Origin: Tritrichomonas musculus
Lineage: Eukaryota > Parabasalia > Tritrichomonadida > Tritrichomonadidae
Assembly (NCBI GenBank): GCA_039105265.1
Contig: JAPFFF010000074.1
Span: 124,001 to 188,000 of the forward strand
Length of the DNA: 64,000 nucleotides
Reading direction: 5' to 3'
Below are positions 37,001-44,629 of this stretch, in pieces (within the stretch, counting starts at the first letter, position 1; each line of letters starts with the position of its first letter). The notes beneath the pieces are model-generated. The model worked only from the letters and a program-made list of their open reading frames with translations. It had not been told where the DNA came from and did not search any database. The position numbers and the translations under genes were made by a program.

Positions 37001-38592
37001 ATGAAATCCTTTTTGAATTTACCATCACATTTATCTACATGTCTGTTGAATCTGTCAATATTGTGATTTCCTTTGTGAATGTATGAACCACAATGAGGAC
37101 AAATATGAATATTTGTTAATGCTTCAGCGTTGATGATATACATGATGTGAAGTATCTTATCCTTTGAATACAAAAGGGCTGAAAACGTTTTTGTTTCATC
37201 ATCGACGTTATGCCATTGGTCTTGAATATCATAAATATGTTTCTCTTTGTCATATTCATAGATGTTGACATTGATGTTATGATTCTTGGCTGATTCTTTC
37301 ATTTCTTCAATCGTGATACCTTTGAATGAGTTTATTAATTGATTTGCTTCTTTTGAAGGTTTCTTTTTATAGCTCAAACCGTGTTCATCACATAATATTT
37401 TCTTTGCTGCTGCGGTTCTGTTGGAGATTGTAAAAGGTTTTTTCATTAATTCTTTATTCAAACAACAAGCAAGAAATCGATACCAACACAAACAATCATC
37501 AACGTTATCAATAATGATATATTTATTTTTGCCAAACAATTCTGAAACCTCATCAATCTTTCCTGTTATCTTAACGACACGAGAGATTGTAAACGAAACA
37601 GACCAAACAATACACAATTTGATGTTTGAAGCCGTGGTTTCATATTCATGAATCTTTGATTCAACATACAGTTTAACTTTGTCAATATCTTTATTCTCTC
37701 TAACAATTATCGGAATTGATGATTTATAGTTCTTCCATTTGATTTCACTTGCTTCATACGTGTACCTTTCGTTTTCATTCTTTGGTGGTATCTCAAATAT
37801 GCCTGTCAATTGAAAATATATTTTGAACGGTTTCACTTCTTGTTTAAATACTGTTTCAGTCAAATATTCATTGATGTCTTCAATTGATGATACACCATTT
37901 TTGTAATATATTTTGATTGGTTCTTTGCTGTCTTCATCTAATCGTTCAACCTTTTCACTATCATTTGGGTATTGGTCAATGAAATGACTGCATGCTTCAA
38001 CTGCTTCATCAAAGTTCTCAGGTTCATTGATTATGAAATATGAATCATGTTTTGAATGCACACCTTTATAGCCAAACTTTTTGATGTATTCGACCAATTC
38101 AGCATTTTCATTGTTGAATCGAATGTCTTCATATCGTTGAGGCTGTTTGTTTGTCTTTGGTGGTAATGGTCTCAATAATATATTTTCAGATTTAATTAAT
38201 TGAAGGGCTTTGTTGAGTGCATCATGAGCAATTTTAATACTGTCCTCGATTTGTTTTTGTTTTAGTTGTTGTTCATCATCTTGTTCTTCTTCTTCAAATT
38301 GTTCCTCTTCCTCCTCTTCTTCTTGTTCTTCTGCTTCTTGTTCTTCTGCTTCTTTCTTCATTCTATTGACGAAAGCTAATATTGTTGTATCATTGATTCT
38401 ATCACCTTCATGTTCTCTAAAACCGTATGAATTCAGATAGTTTTCTAAAATGTTTTTGAAATGTTTAACATCATAATCAGAAGGTTTAGATGTTGACAAG
38501 CGAGGTTTTAATTGAAGTTCATTATTGATATACCTGATTTGTTCAATAACAAATGATTTGGTATCTTTTTGATAGTAATAACGAGAACTCAT
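34048..38592 (-). CDS. DNA polymerase B with OTU-like region, zinc finger and embedded HNH motif (element 2)
   Basis: A 1514-residue polymerase. An acidic Glu/Gln region (about residues 85-120) is followed by an OTU-like segment with DDCLCWYRFLACC (about 362) and DKILHIMYI (about 480). A zinc-finger-like ICPHCGSYIH...HVDKC follows (about 495-520). Exonuclease motifs are YITYDFETM (about 566) and FGFNSSRFD (about 665). An HNH-type block, CHLCGEHF...LDRIDN...CAECNRLR (about 921-960), precedes the polymerase motifs DFNSLYPSS (about 1050), KISMNGSYGYDG (about 1250) and VDTDSLYMS (about 1346). The enzyme would copy the element by protein priming. Its N-terminal half matches the remnant at 51082. 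It is longer than the 1116-residue polymerase of element 1, partly through the HNH block. Confidence 0.92.
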   Translation of the reverse strand: MSSRYYYQKDTKSFVIEQIRYINNELQLKPRLSTSKPSDYDVKHFKNILENYLNSYGFREHEGDRINDTTILAFVNRMKKEAEEQEAEEQEEEEEEEQFEEEEQDDEQQLKQKQIEDSIKIAHDALNKALQLIKSENILLRPLPPKTNKQPQRYEDIRFNNENAELVEYIKKFGYKGVHSKHDSYFIINEPENFDEAVEACSHFIDQYPNDSEKVERLDEDSKEPIKIYYKNGVSSIEDINEYLTETVFKQEVKPFKIYFQLTGIFEIPPKNENERYTYEASEIKWKNYKSSIPIIVRENKDIDKVKLYVESKIHEYETTASNIKLCIVWSVSFTISRVVKITGKIDEVSELFGKNKYIIIDNVDDCLCWYRFLACCLNKELMKKPFTISNRTAAAKKILCDEHGLSYKKKPSKEANQLINSFKGITIEEMKESAKNHNINVNIYEYDKEKHIYDIQDQWHNVDDETKTFSALLYSKDKILHIMYIINAEALTNIHICPHCGSYIHKGNHNIDRFNRHVDKCDGKFKKDFIPSREALPYCPHILNNPVYLYCLSYELEWKPTIHYITYDFETMEQKIEKKVSDKSVINSRLIPLSVSSCVKLDKGLITKNFDIRTNEFIAKWIDWLFVVGCDVYVDKLNHLKSFIKDKSEDELNKIDTSLKTITVFGFNSSRFDSNLFKEQLIKNHWSIDSGMIGTATLLKQFILKSSKYPIRLRFIDAQAFVAGGTLKQFGIDFGGISNSSKGVFPYEAINNDNYNEVLSKSEPFKYEDFYSYLNQKNPLTKADYEEYLIDSKRFATRWDYLLSYNDNDVEMMIKPIDNLIQMNAEYKVDLISNLSLSKNASCIKYALAYKDFNPKNDYEIINKSNTFKPTMKWWLNKCDNYRKQDMKHNQMNQNQRDISKCVSEKDFDVFMKMYESNETGKCHLCGEHFTHTNKPTLDRIDNNKGHQIDNCLLACAECNRLRQRDDDKITRTKIQLKKFCKLHHLPTLITDEKEYYNLRENITGGLSNVLHRVNIRGQTLINKLKYDAINDRIISYDTSNTVSHVAGIDFNSLYPSSFSSVKHSFNPYHGGIMYMPGSFIKRFDVYDEQGNKNEKVFNASMNIIQSKKRFDANPEFIFKAEVKLRCPKNKINDLINFPPVFRNINIMNDEQTIGSYMYKYMKDNKLNSADKETRKLTMLLDTCGTFMTFSNYYLWFLIDHGLIVDDIKSLSLYEAHDGFNQFVCEFMKKRQDILSGKTKGNEKFYKISMNGSYGYDGMNSENFNKVRIVDKNKAFQLIASDTYRNGCKLSNDCYLIQSQPHSFKCNTCLQESFWTLDNAKYWYLTFLYDFLYKCIDMNKIHFNSVDTDSLYMSIAGDMNKPIDQLFDYVIKDKTFYDKHIYSFMPNPAINDVYDEKKILGCCVEKFGANQVALCAKCYTIWSDDKTISLKLKGISLKKNNIKSSDYKNVIEKQSVMKGKNINLQLNSQLMSKITVIKNALTAAHSKMLVLSNHCCCPYVNGFTAKDYFIENH

Positions 38593-38678
38593 TTATGATA
38601 TAATTAAAAAATCAAATTATTTGAATTTTGAAAAATGTTAAATCAAAAAAAATAATTCAGGTTTTTTATTTCATTGAA

Positions 38679-39197
38679 ATGACAGAATTAATAGAGATAT
38701 TGAAACATGTTGATGAAATCCGTCATTTGTTAACGATATTGATTGCTAAATCAGATGACCATGAAGCTTTCAGGAACCTTGTGAATAACGTTTCATTTGA
38801 CAATGACAATAATGATTCATCATCAGATGAAGAAAATATGCCCCATTTCTCTAAACAAAATAGTTTATTGAATGATATAACACCAAAAACTGATAAACCA
38901 AAGCGCTCCATATTCAATTCATCAAAGTTCTTAAACGCTCATGAACGCGAATTGGTTATGCAGTTCCTTGATGAAGAACGAATGAATGAAATTAATAAGT
39001 TGCCAGCACATAAACAAGCATCATACACAAAACTATTAATCAAAAAGCATTTAAACATAGATATATCAACGTACATGGTTAACAAGATTCTCACATTGAA
39101 AAGGCAACAGACTCATGACAATGATGATGATGATGACAATGATAATAACAACAATAATAACAACAACAACAATCAAAGAAGACCACAATTGATTTGA
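38679..39197 (+). CDS. Hypothetical protein with helical C domain and poly-Asn/Asp tail (element 2)
   Basis: The first ATG of the frame is at 38679 (MTELIEILKHVDEIRH), preceded by TTTCATTGAA, close to the initiator motif. The 172 residues have an N-terminal helix, an acidic linker (NDNNDSSSDEEN), a compact helical block with LNAHERELVMQFLDEERMNE and YTKLLIKKHLNIDIS, and an Asn/Asp-rich tail of about 25 residues. The helical block could bind DNA or protein. A loosely similar end occurs in the 8237-8656 protein. Divergent from the polymerase gene. Function unknown. Confidence 0.5.
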   Translation: MTELIEILKHVDEIRHLLTILIAKSDDHEAFRNLVNNVSFDNDNNDSSSDEENMPHFSKQNSLLNDITPKTDKPKRSIFNSSKFLNAHERELVMQFLDEERMNEINKLPAHKQASYTKLLIKKHLNIDISTYMVNKILTLKRQQTHDNDDDDDNDNNNNNNNNNNQRRPQLI

Positions 39198-39234
39198 ATT
39201 CATTGAATCATTTGAAGTTTTATTTTTGGTTTAA

Positions 39235-39480
39235 ATGAATAGTGCCATTAATGGTTTGAGTTGTGATACATCAGCTTTACACGCTCAGTTTAGAAGGGTA
39301 AAGGATAAGATATTCAATGAATGCATGAATTCTGAAGATGACGCATTAAACGGAAAGTTTGATAAGATGATTCACACATTGTCAATATATAAACAACTAT
39401 TTAATGATATTGAATCGATTAAGATACAATTGAGAGCTATTGATGAACGTATCAAATCAGCTGAACAAATGACTTTATAA
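39235..39480 (+). CDS. Small helical protein (element 2)
   Basis: An 81-residue, largely helical protein (CDTSALHAQFRRVKDKIFNE, later LFNDIESIKIQLRAIDERIK) with heptad-like spacing, so probably a coiled coil. TTTATTTTTG lies at 39219-39228, ending 6 bases before the ATG. It is part of a run of same-strand genes leading to the ATPase. No family recognised. Confidence 0.5.
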   Translation: MNSAINGLSCDTSALHAQFRRVKDKIFNECMNSEDDALNGKFDKMIHTLSIYKQLFNDIESIKIQLRAIDERIKSAEQMTL

Positions 39481-39522
39481 ATGAATCATTGAATGACTCA
39501 TCATTGATTGGTTTTATTTTTG
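39481..39522 (+). repeat. 42-base intergenic spacer repeat, copy 1
   Basis: This spacer matches 40191-40232 at 37 of 42 positions, and both end in GGTTTTATTTTTG. Each follows a stop codon and precedes a gene start, so the pair probably reflects duplication of a gene-flanking promoter or terminator unit. Confidence 0.75.
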
Positions 39523-39548
39523 AATTTAATTTTTTTTATTTTCATTAA

Positions 39549-40190
39549 ATGAGTCAACCAGTTGAACAAGCTAACAATGAACCAGTTGTTGAATTTGTTC
39601 CATTGCTCAACTTTGAAGCTGATTATGAAATATTAAATCAATACCCTTTCACCATTAGGAAGAAATCAAATAAAAGAGTATTGAAAGAAAGTATACATAA
39701 AGTAAATGGATATGTAGATGTTTGTTTGAATCAAAAATCATATAAAAAACATCGTTTAATAGCTCTTCAATTTCTTCCAAATGATGACCCAATTAATAAT
39801 GATGTCATTGACCACATCAATCACGATAAGACTGATTATCATTTGGATAACCTCAGATGGTGTTCTCAGTCAGATAATTGTATGAATAAATCATCAAATA
39901 GAGGAATTCAATACGAATTCATTGATGACATTCCTGATGATGCAATGATGATTGATTTCTATGAAACAAAGACAGAAAGAAAAGAATTTGAACCAAACAA
40001 ATACTATTATTATCATGATGAAACCAATAATGAAGATGTATTTTATGGAAAAATCACTGATAATCTTTATAAAGTATTACATCATAATATAGCAAGAGGA
40101 GGAAGTAATTATGTTGCTTTGAATGATACAACAAATAAAAAAATCACCGTATATATCAATCGATTCAAATATCAACATGATTTGATTTAA
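39549..40190 (+). CDS. HNH homing-type endonuclease (element 2)
   Basis: A 213-residue protein. The N-terminal region (VPLLNFEADYEILNQYPFTI) resembles NUMOD4-type modules. The HNH nuclease part has KKHRLIALQFLPNDD, then VIDHINHDKTDYHLDNLRW (about residues 82-103) and SDNCMNKS, giving the His, Asn and His-type ligands of HNH nickases. The C-terminal 90 residues (NKYYYYHDETNNEDVFYG, YINRFKYQ) are an extra domain I cannot name. Such free endonucleases are common selfish cargo in viruses. TCATTA, an initiator match, stands just before the ATG. Its target is unknown. Confidence 0.8.
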   Translation: MSQPVEQANNEPVVEFVPLLNFEADYEILNQYPFTIRKKSNKRVLKESIHKVNGYVDVCLNQKSYKKHRLIALQFLPNDDPINNDVIDHINHDKTDYHLDNLRWCSQSDNCMNKSSNRGIQYEFIDDIPDDAMMIDFYETKTERKEFEPNKYYYYHDETNNEDVFYGKITDNLYKVLHHNIARGGSNYVALNDTTNKKITVYINRFKYQHDLI

Positions 40191-40232
40191 ATGATTCAAT
40201 GAATGGCTCATCGTTAATTGGTTTTATTTTTG
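40191..40232 (+). repeat. 42-base intergenic spacer repeat, copy 2
   Basis: Near-copy of 39481-39522 (five differences). The TTTATTTTTG word at its end lies 5 bases before the ATG at 40238, whereas in copy 1 it lies 26 bases before the next start. Confidence 0.75.
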
Positions 40233-40237
40233 TTTAA

Positions 40238-40813
40238 ATGAGTTTAAATCGTGCCCGAATTCTTTCATCAGAAAATGATGCATCTGTCAAAACAGAGCAG
40301 AACACAAACATTAATATAAACATCAAACCAAAGCAACCACAACCAGTTGAATATCCATCGGTTCAACCATTACCACAATCATCTCAAGCCACAAATTTTA
40401 CTATACCTCAGATGAATGGAGTATATCAATCACAGCTTCCAACAAACAACGTTTCCCTAGAAAGAGGTATCAGTGATATTGGAGCTGATATAACAGAACT
40501 TGAAACCAAAAACAAATTCCTTGAGATATTGTTATCAATCTATGAAACAAATCCAATAAAAGTCAATGATTTATTGATTTGTCATTCAAATACATTAATG
40601 GAACTCATCAAATTACTAACACAAGCTGATAAAGTTGAATTGATTGTTAATGATGATTGTGCGTGTAATGGTTGTGTTTCTCGTTCCAAATATCTTTTGA
40701 TTGATAGGATATTGGTGTACAAAAATAATGAATCAAATGACTTGAAATACAAATATAATAACATTTATACTGAACTCATTAGACACAACATATCATTAAA
40801 AACATGTATTTAA
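40238..40813 (+). CDS. Conserved Polinton protein shared by all three elements (element 2 copy)
   Basis: A 191-residue protein whose C-terminal 95 residues match the proteins at 3954-4475 and 59435-59965. All three have a helical block before a (D/N)ED-type Cys-rich turn (here NDDCACNGCVSRSKYLLIDR), and a YNxxYxxLxxxxxxLK end. The N-terminal half is divergent: Asn/Ile-rich (NTNININIKPKQPQP), then Pro/Gln/Ser-rich. In element 2 it sits just before the small membrane protein and ATPase; in elements 1 and 3 it follows the capsid cluster. Conservation in such distant elements suggests a core role, unknown. Confidence 0.6.
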   Translation: MSLNRARILSSENDASVKTEQNTNININIKPKQPQPVEYPSVQPLPQSSQATNFTIPQMNGVYQSQLPTNNVSLERGISDIGADITELETKNKFLEILLSIYETNPIKVNDLLICHSNTLMELIKLLTQADKVELIVNDDCACNGCVSRSKYLLIDRILVYKNNESNDLKYKYNNIYTELIRHNISLKTCI

Positions 40814-40823
40814 AAACTAATAA

Positions 40824-40955
40824 ATGATATATGAAATATTAGTTATTTCATTACTGACAGGATTATTTTTAGTGAAGATTGTTGAACTATCATTAATGAT
40901 ACCAGACAAAGAACCAGAACTCAGTGAAGAGATAAGAACAAAAATGTATTCATGA
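40824..40955 (+). CDS. Small single-span membrane protein, 43 residues (element 2)
   Basis: A short frame starting MIYEILVISLLTGLFLVKIV, a convincing single membrane span, followed by an acidic soluble tail (PDKEPELSEEIRT). It lies 10 bases after the preceding stop and 24 bases before the ATPase ATG on the same strand, filling the gap between them. Small membrane proteins are common in membrane-containing double-jelly-roll viruses. The size makes chance possible, but the hydrophobic profile and tight packing favour a real gene. Confidence 0.5.
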   Translation: MIYEILVISLLTGLFLVKIVELSLMIPDKEPELSEEIRTKMYS

Positions 40956-40979
40956 AGAGCTTTAACGAAAACTAAAGAA

Positions 40980-41924
40980 ATGAAAGGTTTCATGAAACCC
41001 ACTCAGTTTAATTATAAAGAGATTTTATTCTCTAGTGGTTCTGATTATGATGATGACCAAATGAGTTTTGCATTTGAATATGAATCATTCAAGCCAACAG
41101 TTAATGAAACAACATTTAATATTGATGATGAAATGAATAAAGCATATCAACGCAATGAATCAAAAATAAAGAATGAATCAATCAGACCAATCGCAAACGG
41201 TATCTATTCATATTACAATTCATTGAACATACTCGTTGGTCAGCAAGGTAAAGGAAAGAGTCATATAATGCTACGAGATGTTATTCAAATGTCTCGAATG
41301 AAGAACGCTGGCTTTCATTTAATTGTTTATGTATCACGGAACGGAACAATTAACGATGCTACATTCGAAAGCCAACGCGAATTGATACAGCTACCAATAA
41401 AAACTGTTGCTGACAGCAATGCTGAAGAATATCTTAAACAACTTGATTTATATAAAGAATTGTATAACAAATATTCATCAACACCAAAAATAGTAATCGA
41501 AGGGACGGAGTCCCCTTTTGCGAAGCAAAATGAAAAGAAGTTAAACGATATGTTTGAGTTTCTTCATATCAATAAACTAGGTCAACCAAATAAACCGCTA
41601 AATACTATCATTCTTTGTGAAGACTTTTTGAAATCGAAACTAATTAAATCATCCTATTTTATCAATACCATTAGTCAGCTTCGACACAAGAATCTAATCA
41701 TATTCGTTAACATTCAGTTCTTCAAAGCTTTAACAACAGAATGGAAAAATAATGCAACATCATTCTTCATCTTTAGTGGTTATTCACGACAGAAACTTGG
41801 CTACATATATCAACAAGTTCCATTCCCAATAGAGTTCGAAGAGTTATGGAATCGATACAGAACAATGAAAGCACATCAATTCGTTTTAGTCAATGTTCGA
41901 ACTAATAACCTTTCATTCATCTAA
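40980..41924 (+). CDS. Genome-packaging ATPase (element 2)
   Basis: A 314-residue P-loop ATPase. Walker A is ILVGQQGKGKSHIML (about residues 83-97), and the Walker B-type strand is NTIILCEDF (about 215). A conserved end, NVQFFKAL-like then TSFFIFSGYSRQKLGYIYQQ, matches the YSG(Y/F)SxxxF region of the ATPases at 3-299 and 55469-56320. FtsK/HerA-type ATPases pump DNA into capsids of Polintons and related viruses. A GTESPFAKQN segment before Walker B is encoded by the dual-hairpin repeat at 41502-41530. The gene is convergent with 41913-42371, overlapping by 12 bases. Confidence 0.85.
   Translation: MKGFMKPTQFNYKEILFSSGSDYDDDQMSFAFEYESFKPTVNETTFNIDDEMNKAYQRNESKIKNESIRPIANGIYSYYNSLNILVGQQGKGKSHIMLRDVIQMSRMKNAGFHLIVYVSRNGTINDATFESQRELIQLPIKTVADSNAEEYLKQLDLYKELYNKYSSTPKIVIEGTESPFAKQNEKKLNDMFEFLHINKLGQPNKPLNTIILCEDFLKSKLIKSSYFINTISQLRHKNLIIFVNIQFFKALTTEWKNNATSFFIFSGYSRQKLGYIYQQVPFPIEFEELWNRYRTMKAHQFVLVNVRTNNLSFI
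41502..41530 (+). repeat. Dual-hairpin element inside the ATPase gene
   Basis: GGGAC, GGA, GTCCC, C, then TTTTGC, GAA, GCAAAA: two perfect stems with 3-base loops within 29 bases. The same stems in the same order occur in the spacer at 33909-33937 with different loops. Here the element is read in frame as part of GTESPFAKQN. Confidence 0.8.
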
Positions 41925-42371
41925 TACAATTTGTTGTTGAACACCAACAAACAGTTGAGGTGTATTGATATTATATTTTTGTCTCATCTGTTCAATGAGT
42001 TCCTTTGTTTTCTTATCTGTTGCCTTTCTGATACTGTAATTATAATACTTATATTCTTTAAATGATTGTTCTTCACTTGAACCTTCAACAAAGAATTCAA
42101 TGGACGTCGTTGATATTCTTCTTCTAACATTTGATGTAAGTGTTATATATTCGAGCCCGAGGTCGACTATCTTGTCGTGATAGAATCGTTTGAATTCATT
42201 TTCTTTGTTCTTCAATGATATGTACAACACTTTAGCTTTATATGCAGCCTTTCCACAAGGTATTGGATATCTATCACACAGAATTGAGAAATCACATTGT
42301 TTGAACTTCTCTGATTCATCCAACATATCAATAAGTGAATTGATGTAATCATAAACCTTTGGTGTTGTCAT
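41913..42371 (-). CDS. Conserved hypothetical protein (element 2), counterpart of 60094-60552
   Basis: A 152-residue protein, the same length as the one at 60094-60552. Shared pattern: VYxxINxxID at the N terminus, a Cys/Asp block (CDFSILCD against CFFECDD), KVL(Y/F)I, and a late KYYxxY segment followed by a helix ending MRQKY against MTEY. Identity is low but co-linear. No enzyme motif is visible. It starts 9 bases from the divergent small frame at 42381 next to the right inverted repeat. Function unknown. Confidence 0.55.
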   Translation of the reverse strand: MTTPKVYDYINSLIDMLDESEKFKQCDFSILCDRYPIPCGKAAYKAKVLYISLKNKENEFKRFYHDKIVDLGLEYITLTSNVRRRISTTSIEFFVEGSSEEQSFKEYKYYNYSIRKATDKKTKELIEQMRQKYNINTPQLFVGVQQQIVLDE

Positions 42372-42380
42372 GTCTTTATC

Positions 42381-42479
42381 ATGAAATTAAAAAATAAAAA
42401 CGTCATTGAAGACATCAACAGCCTCAAAAATAAAGTTCATCAACTTGAGAATGAATTAAATGAATTGTCCAGTAAATGA
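42381..42479 (+). CDS. Short coiled-coil frame at the right inverted repeat, 32 residues (element 2)
   Basis: It starts MKLKNKNVIEDINSLKNK and shares its last 24 residues with the 75-residue protein at 21237-21464, because both are read out of the two inverted repeats. The unique first 8 residues lie just outside the repeat. It is divergent from 42371 with a 9-base gap. It may be a mini-version of the left-end protein or a by-product of repeat conversion. Confidence 0.35.
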   Translation: MKLKNKNVIEDINSLKNKVHQLENELNELSSK

Positions 42480-42809
42480 AACATCAATTGATGGTAATCA
42501 TTAAATGAGTTCATATTATTTTTGTTCATTAGTCGTGTTGACGGTGGGCTTTAGCCCGACGGAAACCGACTGATATATACTACTAAACAAGTTCAAAGAT
42601 GAAAGGTCGCAGGTCTTCGTATTGAACACAATTCATTTATTTTTGGTCATTTATTCAAAATTGTCTACCCGATTTTTGAACGAAATGAGGGGGTAATTTT
42701 GAAAAAGTGGCGATTTTTTGAGTCATGGCGCTGATGTTTGGGGTCTGTAAACCCTATGACGAGGGGGTCCATTTTTTATCACCTGCCCAAAAGCCCACCC
42801 TTACTCTCT
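42407..42809 (-). repeat. Right terminal inverted repeat of element 2 (about 403 bp)
   Basis: Reverse complement of 20907-21309, ending GCCCACCCTTACTCTCT at the element edge. No difference from the left repeat is evident by eye. It has no other gene beyond the short frame at 42381. Confidence 0.93.
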
Positions 42810-42815
42810 AAGGGC
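42810..42815 (+). repeat. Right copy of target-site duplication AAGGGC
   Basis: Identical to 20901-20906 and directly abutting the outer end of the right inverted repeat. Confidence 0.93.
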
Positions 42816-43450
42816 TCTGGAAATATACCATTTACTGAATATTATCTCAAGCAAGTCAAAGCCACACCATAAAAGAGGCTTGCATTTTTTTTGTTTACGG
42901 ACCCCCGGTGAAATCATCGGCGCAGTTAGGTCTGGGCGACCGTTAAGGGCGCACAGCCTAACGTATACTACTTGGCGCTTTTTATTTCCAACCTTCGTCT
43001 TGATTTTTTGTAATAATTCCAGATAAATTAGTTTGAGAACCGATACTTACATGTATCGAATTAAATCAGTTTTTGGCTAATTCATTACTGTAACTCCTTT
43101 CATTTTTTGTTTTTGTTTTTCCCATCTTAAATGTGCCAAGTTCGAAAATTTTTGAGTAATCTGTAATGGCAGAATATTGGTAACGCCTATGTTGAAAGCA
43201 AAAGTAAATGTTTTAGGTTGAATTTTAACCTTTTTTGTACGAACAATATAAAAAGTTTGACAAAATTGTAAAGATTATCATCTGTTTAATCATCAAAAGG
43301 TTTGACAAGTACTTTCACTGGGCCAGTGGAACGAGATGATGAATCAATTACTACCATTTCATCATTTTCACCAAATATATCATTGGGTAATAAAACTGTC
43401 ATTTTGATTTTTTGTTTTTATTTTGAATAAAGCTTGACAATAATGCATTG
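42816..43450. mobile_element. Element 1, right-hand remainder (outer end uncertain)
   Basis: This stretch continues element 1 on the far side of element 2. Around 42895-42985 it turns GC-rich (GGACCCCCGGTGAAATC, GGCGACCGTTAAGGGCGC), unlike the AT-rich spacer beyond, as Polinton ends often do. The matching left end of element 1 lies outside the window, so the exact terminus cannot be fixed; 43450 is a rough limit where the sequence becomes plain AT-rich spacer. Apart from one short minus-strand frame I see no gene here. Confidence 0.5.
43286..43402 (-). CDS. Short hypothetical frame, 38 residues
   Basis: MTVLLPNDIFGENDEMVVID begins a compact, acidic 38-residue frame with balanced composition, better than expected from AT-rich spacer. 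The ATG follows a T/A-rich leader with AAAAACAAAAAATCAAA. It lies near the presumed right end of element 1 and could be an end-proximal small gene, like those flanking the inverted repeats of element 2, or host. Function unknown. Confidence 0.3.
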   Translation of the reverse strand: MTVLLPNDIFGENDEMVVIDSSSRSTGPVKVLVKPFDD

Positions 43451-44629
43451 AAAAAATAAAAATCAAAATTTCTCAAAAACAAGCGCATAAATCATTTTAA
43501 TATTTTTAATATATCATTTATTAAATATATTCATTATAATTTTTGTATTTTAAAAACAAAATACAGTGAAAATGTCCAAAGTGAATACCTCTCATTAAAA
43601 TTTAAATTTAAAATTTTTTTCATTCAAATTAAGATTTTGTTTTTCACTTTTGTTTCAAAATTTTTGAATTAAAAAAACTTTGTCCCATTTTTAGAAAATT
43701 AATTATCTCTCAAAAAATTGAATGAATATCTGGTTTTATATTTTTTATCAGAAATAAATTCTGAGAATTGAGAACAATTGGGAAGTCTAGATCAGATTTT
43801 TTACAGAATTTTTTTTTTTTTTTGAGAAATTGTGATAAACTTTTTAAACTCTCAAAAAAATTATCGAGTTTTTAAATACAATGTTTTAGGATTTAGATCA
43901 TTAAATTGACTTTTAGGATAATCAAGTTCGAGTCCACCTATATAACAAAAAGCTGAAACTATGATAAATAAAATATTTTATCATTTAATATATTTATATA
44001 TATATGGCACTAAATATAATTTATACTATTATCATCAAATAATAATAGCTCAAAATATTATTATTATCAAGATACTTAGAAGTAATTAGAAACAAAAAAA
44101 GTATTCAAAAAGTTAATATTAATTACCTAAGAAAAGATATTTGAAAAATCAATAAAATTTGAGAAAAATTATGTATAATAAACAATACAGCGATTTTAAA
44201 ATGATTTTTTCTAATATTAATGAATTTATTTTATTTTATATGAATATATAATATTATAAATCAACTAATTTATGCGCAATATTTTTTTGTACAAAATATA
44301 TTAATGTATATTAAAAAATTAAATAAATCACTTTTGTCAAGTATTGAAATAATTTATTTAGTATTTCATAATAAATAAACATTTTATATTTTTATTGATA
44401 ATTATTTATATATGATAGATCATTTATATTATATATAAGCAAGAAAAAAAATAAAAAAATTTTATTCTTCAAGATAAATTATCAAAACTAAATTCAATTA
44501 TCATTGAAAATGAGATAAAATTTTCCATTTTTCAATAGCCAACTTATTGAGATATTCAATTGAGATATACATGCTTTAAAAATTGAATAAAAAACATCCT
44601 TTTGAGATTTTATCATTCAATTATTTCAA
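43451..44629. other. AT-rich spacer before the host gene
   Basis: About 1.2 kb of very AT-rich DNA with long A and T runs. I see no convincing gene, RNA or repeat in it. The last 30 bases (TTTTATCATTCAATTATTTC) may hold the start region for the 44630 gene; TCATTC there is a near match to the initiator. Confidence 0.7.

Larger units (their letters stand above)
20907..42809. mobile_element. Polinton (Maverick) element 2, looks whole, nested in element 1
   Basis: A 21.9 kb element bounded by inverted repeats of about 403 bp and a 6-bp target duplication (AAGGGC). It encodes integrase, polymerase B, packaging ATPase, candidate capsid proteins, a long fibre-like protein, a KilA-N protein, an HNH endonuclease and small proteins. 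All its main frames are open. The two inverted repeats look identical when read base by base, so the insertion is young. It sits in the 3' part of the giant gene of element 1, which dates it after element 1. It belongs to a different Polinton lineage from elements 1 and 3: its capsid candidate and integrase are only distantly similar and its gene order differs. Confidence 0.95.

Noticed and set aside
42890-42990. GC-rich patch read as a rRNA or other structured RNA piece
   Set aside because: No recognisable rRNA, SRP or snRNA motif; its position fits a Polinton end region better.
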